Shown here: positions 51,401 to 60,652 of the stretch, piece by piece
Position numbering within the stretch: the first letter of the stretch is position 1
How the letters are laid out: each line of letters starts with the position of its first letter
Assembly (NCBI RefSeq): GCF_049472135.1
Contig: NZ_JBMOVV010000012.1
Span: 28,045-92,044, forward strand
Length of the DNA stretch: 64,000 bases
Direction of reading: 5' to 3'
DNA from: Arcobacter_B sp049472135
Lineage (GTDB): Bacteria; Campylobacterota; Campylobacteria; Campylobacterales; Arcobacteraceae
Notes under the pieces: generated by a model
Database searches by the model: none
Told to the model about the DNA's origin: nothing
Seen by the model: the letters and a program-made list of their open reading frames with translations, nothing else
Program-made: the position numbers and the translations under genes

Positions 51401-54400
51401 AATCCTTTTGGAACTGTAATATCAAATGAAAATTTAAATAAAGTATTATTAAGTAAATTAGGTGGTGCATTTAATCTTCCTTTAGAAAATGCTGTTTATG
51501 AAGGTAATATATCTGTAACAGATATAGATAATATAGAAAATGTTCAGTTAGCTTTAACTGAGATTAGATTGAGCGTTAAATCTTCTAATAAGAATTTAAT
51601 CTCAATTTTCGAAGAACTTAAAAATTATAATACAGATTCAATTGAAAAAAAATCATTAACTGATATTGCTTATGTGAAAAGCTTAATTAATGACTTTTTA
51701 AATAATGTTAAAACTAATACAACAGAAGAGAAAACAATTGAAATTCCTGCAAAAATTACAGCATTACTTTATAAAGCAGGTTTATTAAATATTGTTTTAG
51801 AAAATGATGGTAGCTATAAAATAGTTTCACCATTATTTAATAGTCTAAAAGAAACAGATAGTATGAATGTATCTTTTGACTATATTGCAAATGATGGAAT
51901 AAGCTCTTCAAATAAAGGAACAACAACAGTTACTATTAAAGGTGTAAATGATATTCCAGTTGCTATAGAAGATAATGTAAATGTAGAGATTGATTCAACT
52001 TCATATACTGGTTCTCTTCCTGGAAACTATCTATTAAATATGTTATCAACAATTACTAAAAATGTTGATACAACAAATGGAATAAATAGTATTATTAATC
52101 AAGAAAAATTAAAAGAATCCTTAATTAATAGTGTTTTAGGAAATAAAGAAATTTCAACAGAAGATTTAGAAGTTTATAACTTATATAAATTATTAAATGA
52201 ATTAGAAACAAGTAAAGAATCTACAGTTAACAGTATCGTTAATATATTAGAAACATATTATTCTGATACTGATAATACAGTGATTTTAAAAGAGACTATA
52301 AATACTTTTATGAAAGATTATTCTACAACATTAACTGATTTAGATAAACAAAATAGTTTAAATAATTTTCATATTAAATTAATAGGTATATATGGTACAC
52401 CTATCACAGATATAAACATTTTTGAAAATATTAAAAGCGCAACAGATCCATTTGTTGAAAAAGCAAAACCTTTCCCAAATACTTTTACTATAGAGTTATT
52501 GAAAAATTTAGATATTAAAGTAGAAGATTATAATCCAAGTGAATATTCAACAAAGTTATTAAATATACAAACACAAGTTAGTTTTTTAATTGAAAATGTA
52601 TCTTCAGAAACATTTGATATAAATAAATCTTTTAAAGACTTAATGGAAAAAATAGATGAAGAGTTTGGATTTACTTCTACACAACAAGAAGAAGCAAACT
52701 ATATTGTAGAGTTAATTAGTAATTCAAATGCTTTAATAACATTAATATCTTTAGATCCAAAAAGTTTGATTGATATAGATAGCTTATTAGGCAACTTAGG
52801 TATTAACTTAACAAGTTTAGATCAAGATTCTATTTTAGATATTTTAAAAACTGATTTAAAATCATTTATGAATACATTATCTCTTAAATCATTAATTGAA
52901 GATACTGATGCTGTAAAGAGTTTATTTAAAGATTTCTTAAATACATTAGATGGAACAGTTGATAATATAATTAATGATATTTTAAAGAATAGTAATACTA
53001 ATGAGGCATTAACTGATACTATTTTAAAACAGAGTATTTATAATACTTTAACAGATGCTATTATGTCTAAAATAAACAGTACAGATGCTTCATTAAGAGA
53101 TGTTGTTTTCAAAACAGTAGAAAAACTAACTGCTGATACTTTTAAAGATTTAACAGTTGATAGCTTAAAAATGACAGCAAAAGAGAATATCTTTGAACAA
53201 TTAGGTTTAGATAAAGGTTTACTTGTTGAAACTACGAGAAATAAAATTGCAGAAGATATGGTTGATGATATTTTCGATAGATTAAAACAAGATGAAGACT
53301 TACAAGACATATTTACTTTAAACTATGAACTTGTAGCAAATAGTATCGTTACTAAAATATTTGATGAGAATGGAAATGAAGTAACTAATTTAAATTTATC
53401 ACCAACACAAGTTGTGATAAATGATGATGGTTCTTATACTATAACAAATTCTGATTTTGATTCTTTAAGTACATTATGGAAAGTAGAAGTTAGTTTTGAT
53501 TATAAAGTTAATGATGGAAGTGCTTCAAGTGAAGCAAAAACAATCAAAGTAAATATTGATTTTGCTGATAATATAAATAGTGGTACATCTACAGATGGGT
53601 ATATTTCAGGTGCAACTATTTTTTCTGATGCAAATGAAAATGGTATTTTAGATTTAGGTGAAGCAAAAACAGTTTCTGATGCAAAAGGTGATTTTGAGTT
53701 AGTAGGAGCAAAAGGAACTTTATACTCTTATGGTGGTACTGATATTTTAACAGGATTAGCATTTGAAGGAATAATGAGTGCTCCAGAAGGCTCTTCTATA
53801 ATCTCTCCTTTAACGACTCTTGTTGTAAATGTTATGAAGTTAAAATCTTTATCAATTGATGAAGCACAAACTTTAGTTAAAAGCTCTTTAGGTTTATCTT
53901 CTGGTATAGATTTAAATATATTTGATCCTATATCAGTTATATTAAATTCAAATTCTAGTTTAGAAGATAGAGCAAATGCTCTTGCTGTACAAAATAAAAC
54001 AGTTCAAATTGTGAATATTGTTAGTCAAACATCTTCAGCTTTAAAAGAAGCTTCTGAAAGTAATATATTAGAAGATAAAGCCTCTTTAAAAGTAGTAGAA
54101 GTAATTGCTAAAAAAATTGAGGAAGGACAAAATTTAGATTTAACAAATATCAATACTATTGATAATATTGTTTCAGAAATTGAAGTAAATAATGAAGTTA
54201 GCTTTTCTGATAAAACAGATATTGTAGAGGTTACAACTAATATTAATAAAGCTATGAATGATGCTAAAAGTATTAAAGATTTAGCAAAACTTCAACAAGT
54301 TGCTGAAGATATAGAAAGTGATATAGAAAACGATGGAGATATAACAAAATCTTTAACTCAAAGTGAAATAGAAACAGCTTCTACTTTAAAAACAGTAGGA

Positions 54401-57400
54401 AATTTAAGTTCTAATGAGGCACTTTTAAATCCAATAGTTCAGGAAAATGATTTAGAAGATATAACTACAAAGGATTCAACATATAATGGAAAAGTAAATA
54501 GTTTTGAGAATGCTATTAACTACTCTTTAGTAAATAGTGTAATTCTAACATTTACATCAAATAGTAGTGAGTTATATGCAGAGATTTCTTCTGTCTTAGA
54601 TGAAAATTCTTTATCTATTGAGCTTGATAATAGTAAATTAGAGCAGTTAAAAAATGCAAATATCTTAGAGTTTATATTAAATAGTGATGGTACATATAAG
54701 GTAGTATCAAATAAATTCTCATTATTAGATACTAATGATGATTTAAAGATTTCTTTTGATTATCAAGCAAATATTGAAGGTGGCACAATTAGTGATATTC
54801 AAACTATAAACTTAACAATAGTAGGTAAGAACTATGCCCCAACACTAGAAGTTGTTTCAATATTAGAAGTAGATGAAGATGGAAGTAAAACAATAACATT
54901 TACAGCAAATGATGTAGATGGAACAGTAAATACAACAGCTGAAGCAAATAATGGAACAGTAGTAATAACTGGAAATGAAATAACATACACACCAACTGAG
55001 AACTATAACGGAAGTGATACAATAACAGTAACAACAATAGATGATGATGGAGCAAAAGTAGTAAAAACAGTATCAGTAACAGTAAATGATATAAATGATA
55101 CCCCAACACTAGAAGTAGTAAGTACAATAACAGTAGATGAAGATGGAAGTAAAACAATAACATTTAATGCTTATGATGTAGAAGGAACAGTAACTACAAC
55201 AGCTGTAGCGAATAATGGATTAGTTGAAGTAAATGGAAATGAAATAAAATATACTCCAAATGAAAACTATAATGGAAGTGATACAATAACAGTAACAACA
55301 ATAGACGATGATGGAGCTAAAGTTGTAAAAACAGTATCAGTTACAGTAAATAGTGTAAATGATGCTCCAACACTAGAAGTTGTTTCAACATTAGAAGTAG
55401 ATGAAGATGGAAGTAAGACAATAACATTTAATGCTTCAGATATAGATGGAACAGTAAATACAACAGCCGTAGCAAATAATGGAACGGTAGTAATAACTGG
55501 AAATGAAATAAAATATACTCCAAATGAAAACTATAATGGAAGTGATACAATAACAGTAACAACAACAGATAATGACGGTGCTAAAGTTATAAAAACTATT
55601 GCAGTTACTGTAAATGATGTAAATGATGCTCCAACACTAGAAGTAGTAAGTAGTACTACAGTAGATGAAGATGGAAGTAAAACAGTAACATTTACAGCAA
55701 ATGATGTGGATGGAACAGTAAATACAACAGTTGAAGCAAATAATGGAATAGTAGTAATAACTGGAAATGAAATAAAATATACTCCAAATGCAGATTATAA
55801 CGGAAGTGATACAATAACAGTAACAACAATAGATGATGATGGCGCTAAAGTTGTAAAAAATATTGTAGTTACGGTTAATAGTGTAAATGATGCCCCAACA
55901 CTAGAAGTGGTAAGTGCATTTTCAATGGCAGAAGATGGAAGTAAAACAATAACATTTAATGCTTATGATGTAGAAGGAACTGTAACTACAACAGCTGTAG
56001 CGAATAATGGATTAGTTGAAGTAAATGGAAATGAGATAACATACATACCAAATGCAGATTATAGTGGAGCAGATACAATTACTCTAACAACTGTAGATGA
56101 AAGTGGTTTAAAAGTTCAGAAGGTTATTGCTGTAACTATTAATGACATTAATGAATTACCAACATTAGAAGTAGTAAGTACAATAACAGTAGATGAAGAT
56201 GGAACTAAGACTATAACTTTCTCAGCAGATGATGTAGATGGAACTGTAAGTACAACAGCTGTAGCAAATAATGGAGTTGTAGTAATAAATGGAAATGAAT
56301 TAATATATACTCCAAATGCAGATTATTATGGGCTTGATACAATTACTTTAACGGCAACTGATGATAGGGGTGCTAAAATACAAAAAACAATCGCTGTTAC
56401 AGTTAATGATATAAATGAATTACCAACATTAGAAATAGTAAGTACAATAACAGTAGATGAAGATGGAAGTAAAGTGATTTCATATAACGCATTTGATATT
56501 GATGGTTCAATTTCATCTATTCTTGCTACTTCTATAAATGGAGTTGTAAATATTAATGAAACTACAAATGAATTAGAGTATATTCCAAATGCAAATTATA
56601 ATGGTAGTGACAAAATTACAATAGAACTTATTGATAATAGTGGTGCAAAAGTAACTAAAGAAATAAGTGTTGAAATTAATCCAGTAAATGATAATCCAGT
56701 TATAAATGATATTGTAAAAACTATTTCAGAGGTAGATGAGGCTGTTTTATATAGTGGAAAATTAGAAGCTTCAGATATTGATACAAATTCAGTTGTCTCT
56801 TTTGAAGTATCAAATAAACAAATATCAAATGCTCTTTATGATTTTATAATTGTACTTGATAGTAAGACAGGGGAGTTTGATATCGAGGGAGATTTTAACT
56901 CTTTACCAAAAGATATGCCTTTACAAATTTCTTTTGACTATAATGCAATAGATGAAAATGGTGCAAAAAGTGAAACAAAAACAGTAACTATTAATGTTGT
57001 TGGTGTAAATGATGCACCTACTATAAGTGATTTTACATATGAGGTAGAAACAAATGAACTTTCAAATAGTTTTGAAGGATATTTACCTGGTGCAAAAGTA
57101 GCTTATTTATTTAATAGTATTGAAGAAATAAATCCTTTAACTCTATCTCAAAATTTACAAAGCGATATTTTAAAAAATATGGATATTAATATTGATACTA
57201 CAGCTATAAACCAAAATAATTTAATTCCTATTACATTTAACTCTTTAGGTTTAACAGCACTAGATGCTCTTCCAGCTTTAACTAAGTTAACAGATCCTTT
57301 AAATGAATTAGTTGATAGTTTAAAACAAAAAAGAGAAGCATTGCCTTCAAGTATAAAAATTGCAATTTATGATTCTCTTGGCGCATTAGAAGAAGGAAGC

Positions 57401-59839
57401 ATTAAAGAAGAGTCTTTAGAAACGCAAATAGCTACTTTTATTAAAGACCTTGAATCTAAAATTACTAGTAATCAAGATGTATCACAAGAAGATTTAGAAG
57501 CTTTTGCTAATACTTTATTTGAAATATATGAGGCAAAAGTTAACTTTGAAGATTTAGTTAGTATATCACAAAGTATTGAAGCACTTCAGTTAGATATAGA
57601 GACTTCAAAAAATTCTTTAGTTTCAGATATTGTAGTTGCAATAGAAACACAGCTTAAAGATAATAGTAAAACATCAGAATTAAGCTTAAAAGTAGGGCAG
57701 CTATTAGTACAAATTGAAGAAGAACCTAGTTCTAGTGAGCTTTTATTATCTTCTTTTGTAAATGATATTTTTGATGTGATGCAAGCAAGTGTAAATCCTA
57801 CTGATATAGAAATAATTGCTCAAGAAATGAATGATTTATTTGCAGCAACAGCAATAAATCCACTTTTAAATCTTACTCTTGCAAGTGATATAATAAATGT
57901 AGTAGAAACACAAATTGCAGATACATCTAAGAATATTCAGTTATCAGCAGATGTAAATAGTCTATTAACACAACTTCAAGTAACACCTCAAAATAAAGAA
58001 GTATTAGTTCAGGAATTTTTATCAAAACTTTTTGTGACTTATGAGTCTTCTGTAACACCTTCTGATTTAGAGCCAATGCAGACTTCAATACAAAATATAC
58101 AAGCTTCATTATCACAAAAAATTCTTTCATTACCAAATGAAATTATTAAAGTGATTGAAACACAAATAGATGATAGTAGTAAAACTTCAGAGTTAACATT
58201 AAAGGTGCAAGAATTAATGTTATCTTTAGAGGCTACACCTGAAAATAAAGTTAGTTTACTTGAAGCTTTTGGATTAGGATTGTTTGATTTATATGATTCA
58301 TCAGTGAAACCAGTAGATTTAATAGCTATTCAATCTTCTTTACAAAATAAGATTGATGAATTTGATAGTTTAGTTACTACTTTCCCAACTACTTTTACTC
58401 AAAAATTATTAGAGGTACTTGGTGTGGATGTAAATGATTATATTGAAGATGGAAGATTTAATGAATATTTAAATTTATCAGGAAAAGTGCAGTTTGAAGT
58501 ATCTCTTCTTATGTCAAATGCATTAAAAGAAGACTTTGATTTAAATAGTGCTTCACAAAATTTAATAGAAAATAGTATTGAAACATTTGGTTTATCAAAA
58601 GAACAAATAGTTTTAGACAATTTTCCTGATAGTTTAAAAGTTTCAATTGCTCAGATGTCTACTATAATTTCTTCTATTTCTAAAAATGATATAGTTGATG
58701 GATATGAAAATAATGCAAAGAGTTTATTTACAGTACTTGGAGTGTCTTTACCTATTCTTGATCCATTATTAGCTCAGGAATTAAAATCATCTATCGATAT
58801 AACTGCTTTAAGTACAAATCCTAATGAAGCTTTACAATCTATAAAAAGTGCATTAGATGATGTAGTTTTAAGTATTAAAGAAACTGTTGATACTAGTATT
58901 AGTTTAAATCAAAATGAATTAGATAGTTTAATTGTTGATTTTATAAAAAATGAAATTAAACTGGATTACTCTTCTACGTTGTCTTTATATAAAACTTCAT
59001 TAGAAGGAGTTTTTGGAGAGATAAGTGAAGAGTCATTTGATGAACTAATCAATGATATGGTTATAAATTTAATTGAAACAAATGAGATTATTAATATAGA
59101 AGAATTAAAAGAGTTAGTTGTTGTAAATGTTCTTGAAAATGCTGGTTTAGACTATCAACTTATTGATGAGTCTTACAGAATGGAATATAGTACAGATTTA
59201 CTTCAAGATTTAGTAGTTAATAGTAATGTAGATATTGATTTATTAGACTCATTTGTTTACACTTTAGATAATAGTGTAGATATAGTTACAAAAACTATTG
59301 ATTCTAATGGAGTTGAAAATACTCTTGAAGGTACAAATGTAAAAGTTAATCCTGATGGAACTTATGAAATTACAAATAGTCAATTTGATAATATTGATTC
59401 AAGCTTAGATATTGAGATATCATTTAATTATAAAGCGATTGATGAACATGGTGCTATTAGTGAATCTAAAGAGGTAAATATTAGTATTGATTTAACTGAT
59501 ACTTATAATACAAATGAAACAGAAGTTATAGATATGAGTACACTACTTGCTAATACAAGTGGTTTAGATGAGTTAGATATATCAAATGGTGAACATATTT
59601 TAAGTAATTTTTCTTTAGATGAGTTTATAGCCTTAACAGATTCTGATAATACATTAAGAATATTAGGAGACGAAGCTGATAGTATTAAGCTCGAAGCTGA
59701 ACAAAACTGGGAAATAAAATTGAATATAGATGGTTCAACTTACAAAGATGCTGATGGATTCCATGTATATACAACAACAAATACTCATGATGAGGTACTT
59801 AAACTTCTGATTGAAGATAGTGTAACCGTAGAAATATAA
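48449..59839 (+). CDS. giant repeat adhesin, probable type I secretion substrate
   Basis: A 3796-residue surface protein. An N-terminal module (about 1-108) ends in SAAGG with the di-alanine at 110-111, like LapG-cleaved adhesins, followed by an Asn/Gly-rich linker. Seven ~88-residue cadherin-like (tandem-95 type) repeats with VDEDGSKTITF and NYNGSDTITVTT cover 172-885, interrupted by a VCBS-like domain (348-445). Next come VCBS-like domains with helical inserts (886-1168 and 1169-1711), a calcium-loop segment with DANENGILDLGE (about 1728-1740), helices, and another VCBS-like domain to 2129. Seven more repeats (2130-2748), a VCBS domain, and a domain with four helical repeats (2857-3684) follow. 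The tail contains LRILGDEADSIKLEAEQNW and YTTTN, as in type I secretion signals. No GGxGxDxLx nonapeptides, Sec signal or sortase motif. I prefer the second of two adjacent ATGs, six bases behind AGGAG. Confidence 0.9.
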   Translation: MVAILKGNKEFLFNENQTMYILDNIGQNEKIEIKISSEIKYSSQLVENDLFFEFTDNDGNPFQLILKDMATLLAQNDGDTLVQIILLGANAEEKVLADISDLATALQASAAGGQQETVSSDTYNNPGFNNASDNGLENRNYDNARVGGNNNLPSNAVGNQNAQDVLDRRNFAPKIDNIKSQVVDEDGTLVFTFNATDRNNDSLSTLATSSDGSVVINGNEITFTPTENFNGQTSITLSVSDGKATTTKIIKVTVSDINDAPKLDVISVLEVDEDGSKTITFTASDIDGTVNTIAEANNGTVVINGNEIKYAPTENYNGSDTITVTTIDDDGAKVVKNISVTVNSINDAPIIESKTVSVFEDGLLSGTINASDVDLPLGEKLVFSTTDIVDGFSIDQDGNYEFDASEYDYLKSGQEEIFNINIDVEDELGLKSTNVLTIKVTGTNDTPTLEVESTIIVDEDGSKTITFNASDIDGTINTTAEANNGTVVINGNEIAYTPNENYNGSDTITVTTIDNDGAKVVKTVSVTINDINDAPTLEVVSTLEVDEDGSKTITFTANDVDGIVNTTAVANNGLVEVNGNEIRYTPNENYNGSDTITVTTIDNDGAKVVKTVSVTINDINDAPTLEVVSVLEVDEDGSKTITFTANDVDGTVNTTAEANNGTVVITGNEIKYTPTENYNGSDTITVTTIDDDGVKVVKTVSVTVNDINDTPTLEVESTIIVDEDGSKTITFNASDIDGTINTTAEANNGTVVINGNEITYTPNENYNGSDTITVTTIDNDGAKVVKTVSVTINDINDAPTLEVVSTLEVDEDGSKTITFTASDVDGTVNTTAEANNGTVVITGNEIKYTPNADYNGSDTITITTIDDDGAKVVKTIAVTVNSVNDAPIVTSYPSINVIETDLTDATAEILNTIITTKDGVISLNISSSNDILVKLFDQYNVQSVFEESILTLLPSVRQDDIKLEIDKSVEGKVSVKLDIEGLPNNPFGTVISNENLNKVLLSKLGGAFNLPLENAVYEGNISVTDIDNIENVQLALTEIRLSVKSSNKNLISIFEELKNYNTDSIEKKSLTDIAYVKSLINDFLNNVKTNTTEEKTIEIPAKITALLYKAGLLNIVLENDGSYKIVSPLFNSLKETDSMNVSFDYIANDGISSSNKGTTTVTIKGVNDIPVAIEDNVNVEIDSTSYTGSLPGNYLLNMLSTITKNVDTTNGINSIINQEKLKESLINSVLGNKEISTEDLEVYNLYKLLNELETSKESTVNSIVNILETYYSDTDNTVILKETINTFMKDYSTTLTDLDKQNSLNNFHIKLIGIYGTPITDINIFENIKSATDPFVEKAKPFPNTFTIELLKNLDIKVEDYNPSEYSTKLLNIQTQVSFLIENVSSETFDINKSFKDLMEKIDEEFGFTSTQQEEANYIVELISNSNALITLISLDPKSLIDIDSLLGNLGINLTSLDQDSILDILKTDLKSFMNTLSLKSLIEDTDAVKSLFKDFLNTLDGTVDNIINDILKNSNTNEALTDTILKQSIYNTLTDAIMSKINSTDASLRDVVFKTVEKLTADTFKDLTVDSLKMTAKENIFEQLGLDKGLLVETTRNKIAEDMVDDIFDRLKQDEDLQDIFTLNYELVANSIVTKIFDENGNEVTNLNLSPTQVVINDDGSYTITNSDFDSLSTLWKVEVSFDYKVNDGSASSEAKTIKVNIDFADNINSGTSTDGYISGATIFSDANENGILDLGEAKTVSDAKGDFELVGAKGTLYSYGGTDILTGLAFEGIMSAPEGSSIISPLTTLVVNVMKLKSLSIDEAQTLVKSSLGLSSGIDLNIFDPISVILNSNSSLEDRANALAVQNKTVQIVNIVSQTSSALKEASESNILEDKASLKVVEVIAKKIEEGQNLDLTNINTIDNIVSEIEVNNEVSFSDKTDIVEVTTNINKAMNDAKSIKDLAKLQQVAEDIESDIENDGDITKSLTQSEIETASTLKTVGNLSSNEALLNPIVQENDLEDITTKDSTYNGKVNSFENAINYSLVNSVILTFTSNSSELYAEISSVLDENSLSIELDNSKLEQLKNANILEFILNSDGTYKVVSNKFSLLDTNDDLKISFDYQANIEGGTISDIQTINLTIVGKNYAPTLEVVSILEVDEDGSKTITFTANDVDGTVNTTAEANNGTVVITGNEITYTPTENYNGSDTITVTTIDDDGAKVVKTVSVTVNDINDTPTLEVVSTITVDEDGSKTITFNAYDVEGTVTTTAVANNGLVEVNGNEIKYTPNENYNGSDTITVTTIDDDGAKVVKTVSVTVNSVNDAPTLEVVSTLEVDEDGSKTITFNASDIDGTVNTTAVANNGTVVITGNEIKYTPNENYNGSDTITVTTTDNDGAKVIKTIAVTVNDVNDAPTLEVVSSTTVDEDGSKTVTFTANDVDGTVNTTVEANNGIVVITGNEIKYTPNADYNGSDTITVTTIDDDGAKVVKNIVVTVNSVNDAPTLEVVSAFSMAEDGSKTITFNAYDVEGTVTTTAVANNGLVEVNGNEITYIPNADYSGADTITLTTVDESGLKVQKVIAVTINDINELPTLEVVSTITVDEDGTKTITFSADDVDGTVSTTAVANNGVVVINGNELIYTPNADYYGLDTITLTATDDRGAKIQKTIAVTVNDINELPTLEIVSTITVDEDGSKVISYNAFDIDGSISSILATSINGVVNINETTNELEYIPNANYNGSDKITIELIDNSGAKVTKEISVEINPVNDNPVINDIVKTISEVDEAVLYSGKLEASDIDTNSVVSFEVSNKQISNALYDFIIVLDSKTGEFDIEGDFNSLPKDMPLQISFDYNAIDENGAKSETKTVTINVVGVNDAPTISDFTYEVETNELSNSFEGYLPGAKVAYLFNSIEEINPLTLSQNLQSDILKNMDINIDTTAINQNNLIPITFNSLGLTALDALPALTKLTDPLNELVDSLKQKREALPSSIKIAIYDSLGALEEGSIKEESLETQIATFIKDLESKITSNQDVSQEDLEAFANTLFEIYEAKVNFEDLVSISQSIEALQLDIETSKNSLVSDIVVAIETQLKDNSKTSELSLKVGQLLVQIEEEPSSSELLLSSFVNDIFDVMQASVNPTDIEIIAQEMNDLFAATAINPLLNLTLASDIINVVETQIADTSKNIQLSADVNSLLTQLQVTPQNKEVLVQEFLSKLFVTYESSVTPSDLEPMQTSIQNIQASLSQKILSLPNEIIKVIETQIDDSSKTSELTLKVQELMLSLEATPENKVSLLEAFGLGLFDLYDSSVKPVDLIAIQSSLQNKIDEFDSLVTTFPTTFTQKLLEVLGVDVNDYIEDGRFNEYLNLSGKVQFEVSLLMSNALKEDFDLNSASQNLIENSIETFGLSKEQIVLDNFPDSLKVSIAQMSTIISSISKNDIVDGYENNAKSLFTVLGVSLPILDPLLAQELKSSIDITALSTNPNEALQSIKSALDDVVLSIKETVDTSISLNQNELDSLIVDFIKNEIKLDYSSTLSLYKTSLEGVFGEISEESFDELINDMVINLIETNEIINIEELKELVVVNVLENAGLDYQLIDESYRMEYSTDLLQDLVVNSNVDIDLLDSFVYTLDNSVDIVTKTIDSNGVENTLEGTNVKVNPDGTYEITNSQFDNIDSSLDIEISFNYKAIDEHGAISESKEVNISIDLTDTYNTNETEVIDMSTLLANTSGLDELDISNGEHILSNFSLDEFIALTDSDNTLRILGDEADSIKLEAEQNWEIKLNIDGSTYKDADGFHVYTTTNTHDEVLKLLIEDSVTVEI
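48962..51103 (+). repeat. first block of 264-bp coding repeats in the adhesin
   Basis: Units begin at 48962, 49226, (VCBS-like domain 49490-49783), 49784, 50048, 50312, 50576 and 50840. Each cadherin-like unit is exactly 264 bp (88 codons). The units at 49784 and 50576 are nearly identical in DNA, and the identity runs on into the next unit, giving a 792-bp higher-order period. Confidence 0.9.
54836..56692 (+). repeat. second block of 264-bp coding repeats in the adhesin
   Basis: Units begin at 54836, 55100, 55364, 55628, 55892, 56156 and 56420; the first six are 264 bp and the last is 273 bp. The first four are very close to units of the first block; the last three become progressively more diverged, with NELPTLE in place of NDAPTLE at the boundaries of the last two. 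Confidence 0.9.
57350..58385 (+). repeat. four helical repeats of about 84-91 residues in the adhesin
   Basis: Copies begin at about 57350, 57623, 57884 and 58136. Copies 2-4 start with DIVVAIETQL, DIINVVETQI and EIIKVIETQI, continue with an SK-x3-L-x3-V helix and a LL-x2-F helix, and end around S-V-x-P-x-D/T. Copy 1 (SIKIAIYDSL) is more distant. The DNA is diverged, so these are old repeats, unlike the 264-bp units. Confidence 0.75.
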
Positions 59840-59843
59840 TTAT

Positions 59844-59861
59844 TAGGCTAGAATTAGCCTA
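59844..59861 (+). other. small hairpin between the adhesin and phosphatase genes
   Basis: TAGGCTA (59844-59850) and TAGCCTA (59855-59861) pair around GAAT directly behind the adhesin stop. Without a T-run it is unlikely to stop transcription fully; it may protect the 3' end of the long adhesin mRNA or reduce read-through into the phosphatase gene. Confidence 0.4.
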
Positions 59862-59884
59862 GTAATTAAAGAAGGAATATAACA

Positions 59885-60625
59885 TTGCTTTCAAAAATAT
59901 TTAGAAACTTCAAAAAAACTGACAATAAATTGCCTGAGTTTTATACTACCGATTTACATTCACATTTAATTCCATCTATTGATGATGGTTCAAAATCAAT
60001 GACTCAAAGTATAGAAATGATAACTTCATTAAAAAATATGGGTTTTAAAAAGCTTATTATTACTCCTCATACTATGTCTCATAGATTCCCAAATTCAAAA
60101 AGTGATATTTTAAAAGGTTTTGATGAACTTCAAGAAGAGGTTATAAAACAAAATATAGATATTCATTTAGAAGTGGCAAGTGAGTATTATTATGATGAAC
60201 ACTTTTTTGAGCTTATAAAAAATAAAGAGCTTTTAACATTTGGTGATAATTATATACTGTTTGAATTGTCTTACACTACACCTGTTTTTGGAATTGAGCA
60301 AACTATTTATGAACTTTTAAAAGCAGGGTATAAACCTATATTAGCTCATCCTGAAAGATATACTTACTTTTCTCAAAGTTTAGAAAAATATCATCAACTA
60401 AAAGAAGCTGGACTTTACTTTCAAATAAATGTAAATTCAACTAATGATTTCTATGGAAAAAGAGCAAAAAAAGCAGTAGATTATTTAATCAATAATGGTT
60501 TAGTTGATTTTGTTGGAAGTGATACCCATAGACCTAATTATATAGAATCTTTAAGTCAAAGCATAAATAGTAAAAGTTTTAGAAAAATAAAAGAAAAAAA
60601 TGAAATAAAAAATAGATATTTATAA
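59885..60625 (+). CDS. CpsB/YwqE-family tyrosine-protein phosphatase (PHP fold)
   Basis: A 246-residue manganese-dependent phosphatase of the polymerase/histidinol-phosphatase fold. This type removes phosphate from the tyrosine tail of Wzc-like kinases that control capsule and exopolysaccharide length. Metal-binding motifs are DLHSHLIPSIDDGSKS, ITPHTMSHRFPN, ASEYYYDEHF, LAHPERY and GSDTHRPNY. It starts at TTG eight bases behind AAGGA, 45 bases after the adhesin stop, on the same strand. It converges on the gene of its likely substrate kinase (60650-63001). It has no signal peptide, so it acts in the cytoplasm. Confidence 0.92.
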   Translation: MLSKIFRNFKKTDNKLPEFYTTDLHSHLIPSIDDGSKSMTQSIEMITSLKNMGFKKLIITPHTMSHRFPNSKSDILKGFDELQEEVIKQNIDIHLEVASEYYYDEHFFELIKNKELLTFGDNYILFELSYTTPVFGIEQTIYELLKAGYKPILAHPERYTYFSQSLEKYHQLKEAGLYFQINVNSTNDFYGKRAKKAVDYLINNGLVDFVGSDTHRPNYIESLSQSINSKSFRKIKEKNEIKNRYL

Positions 60626-60633
60626 AAGTAGAT

Positions 60634-60652
60634 TAGAAGCTAAAAGCTTCTA
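60634..60652. terminator. hairpin between convergent phosphatase and kinase genes
   Basis: TAGAAGCT (60634-60641) and AGCTTCTA (60645-60652) form a perfect eight-base stem around AAA. It overlaps the stop codon of the kinase. T-runs are weak on both sides, so this is a modest bidirectional terminator candidate. Confidence 0.5.

Noticed and set aside
49951..55163. Several antisense frames of 83-87 codons, rich in Leu/Val or Ser/Thr, inside the adhesin repeats
   Set aside because: They recur with the same length in each 264-bp unit and have no ribosome-binding site; they are shadows of the repeated coding sequence on the other strand.
48962..56692. Regular direct repeats that might be read as a CRISPR-like or satellite array
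   Set aside because: Unit length is 264 bp, in frame, with no spacers, and encodes a cadherin-like fold throughout.
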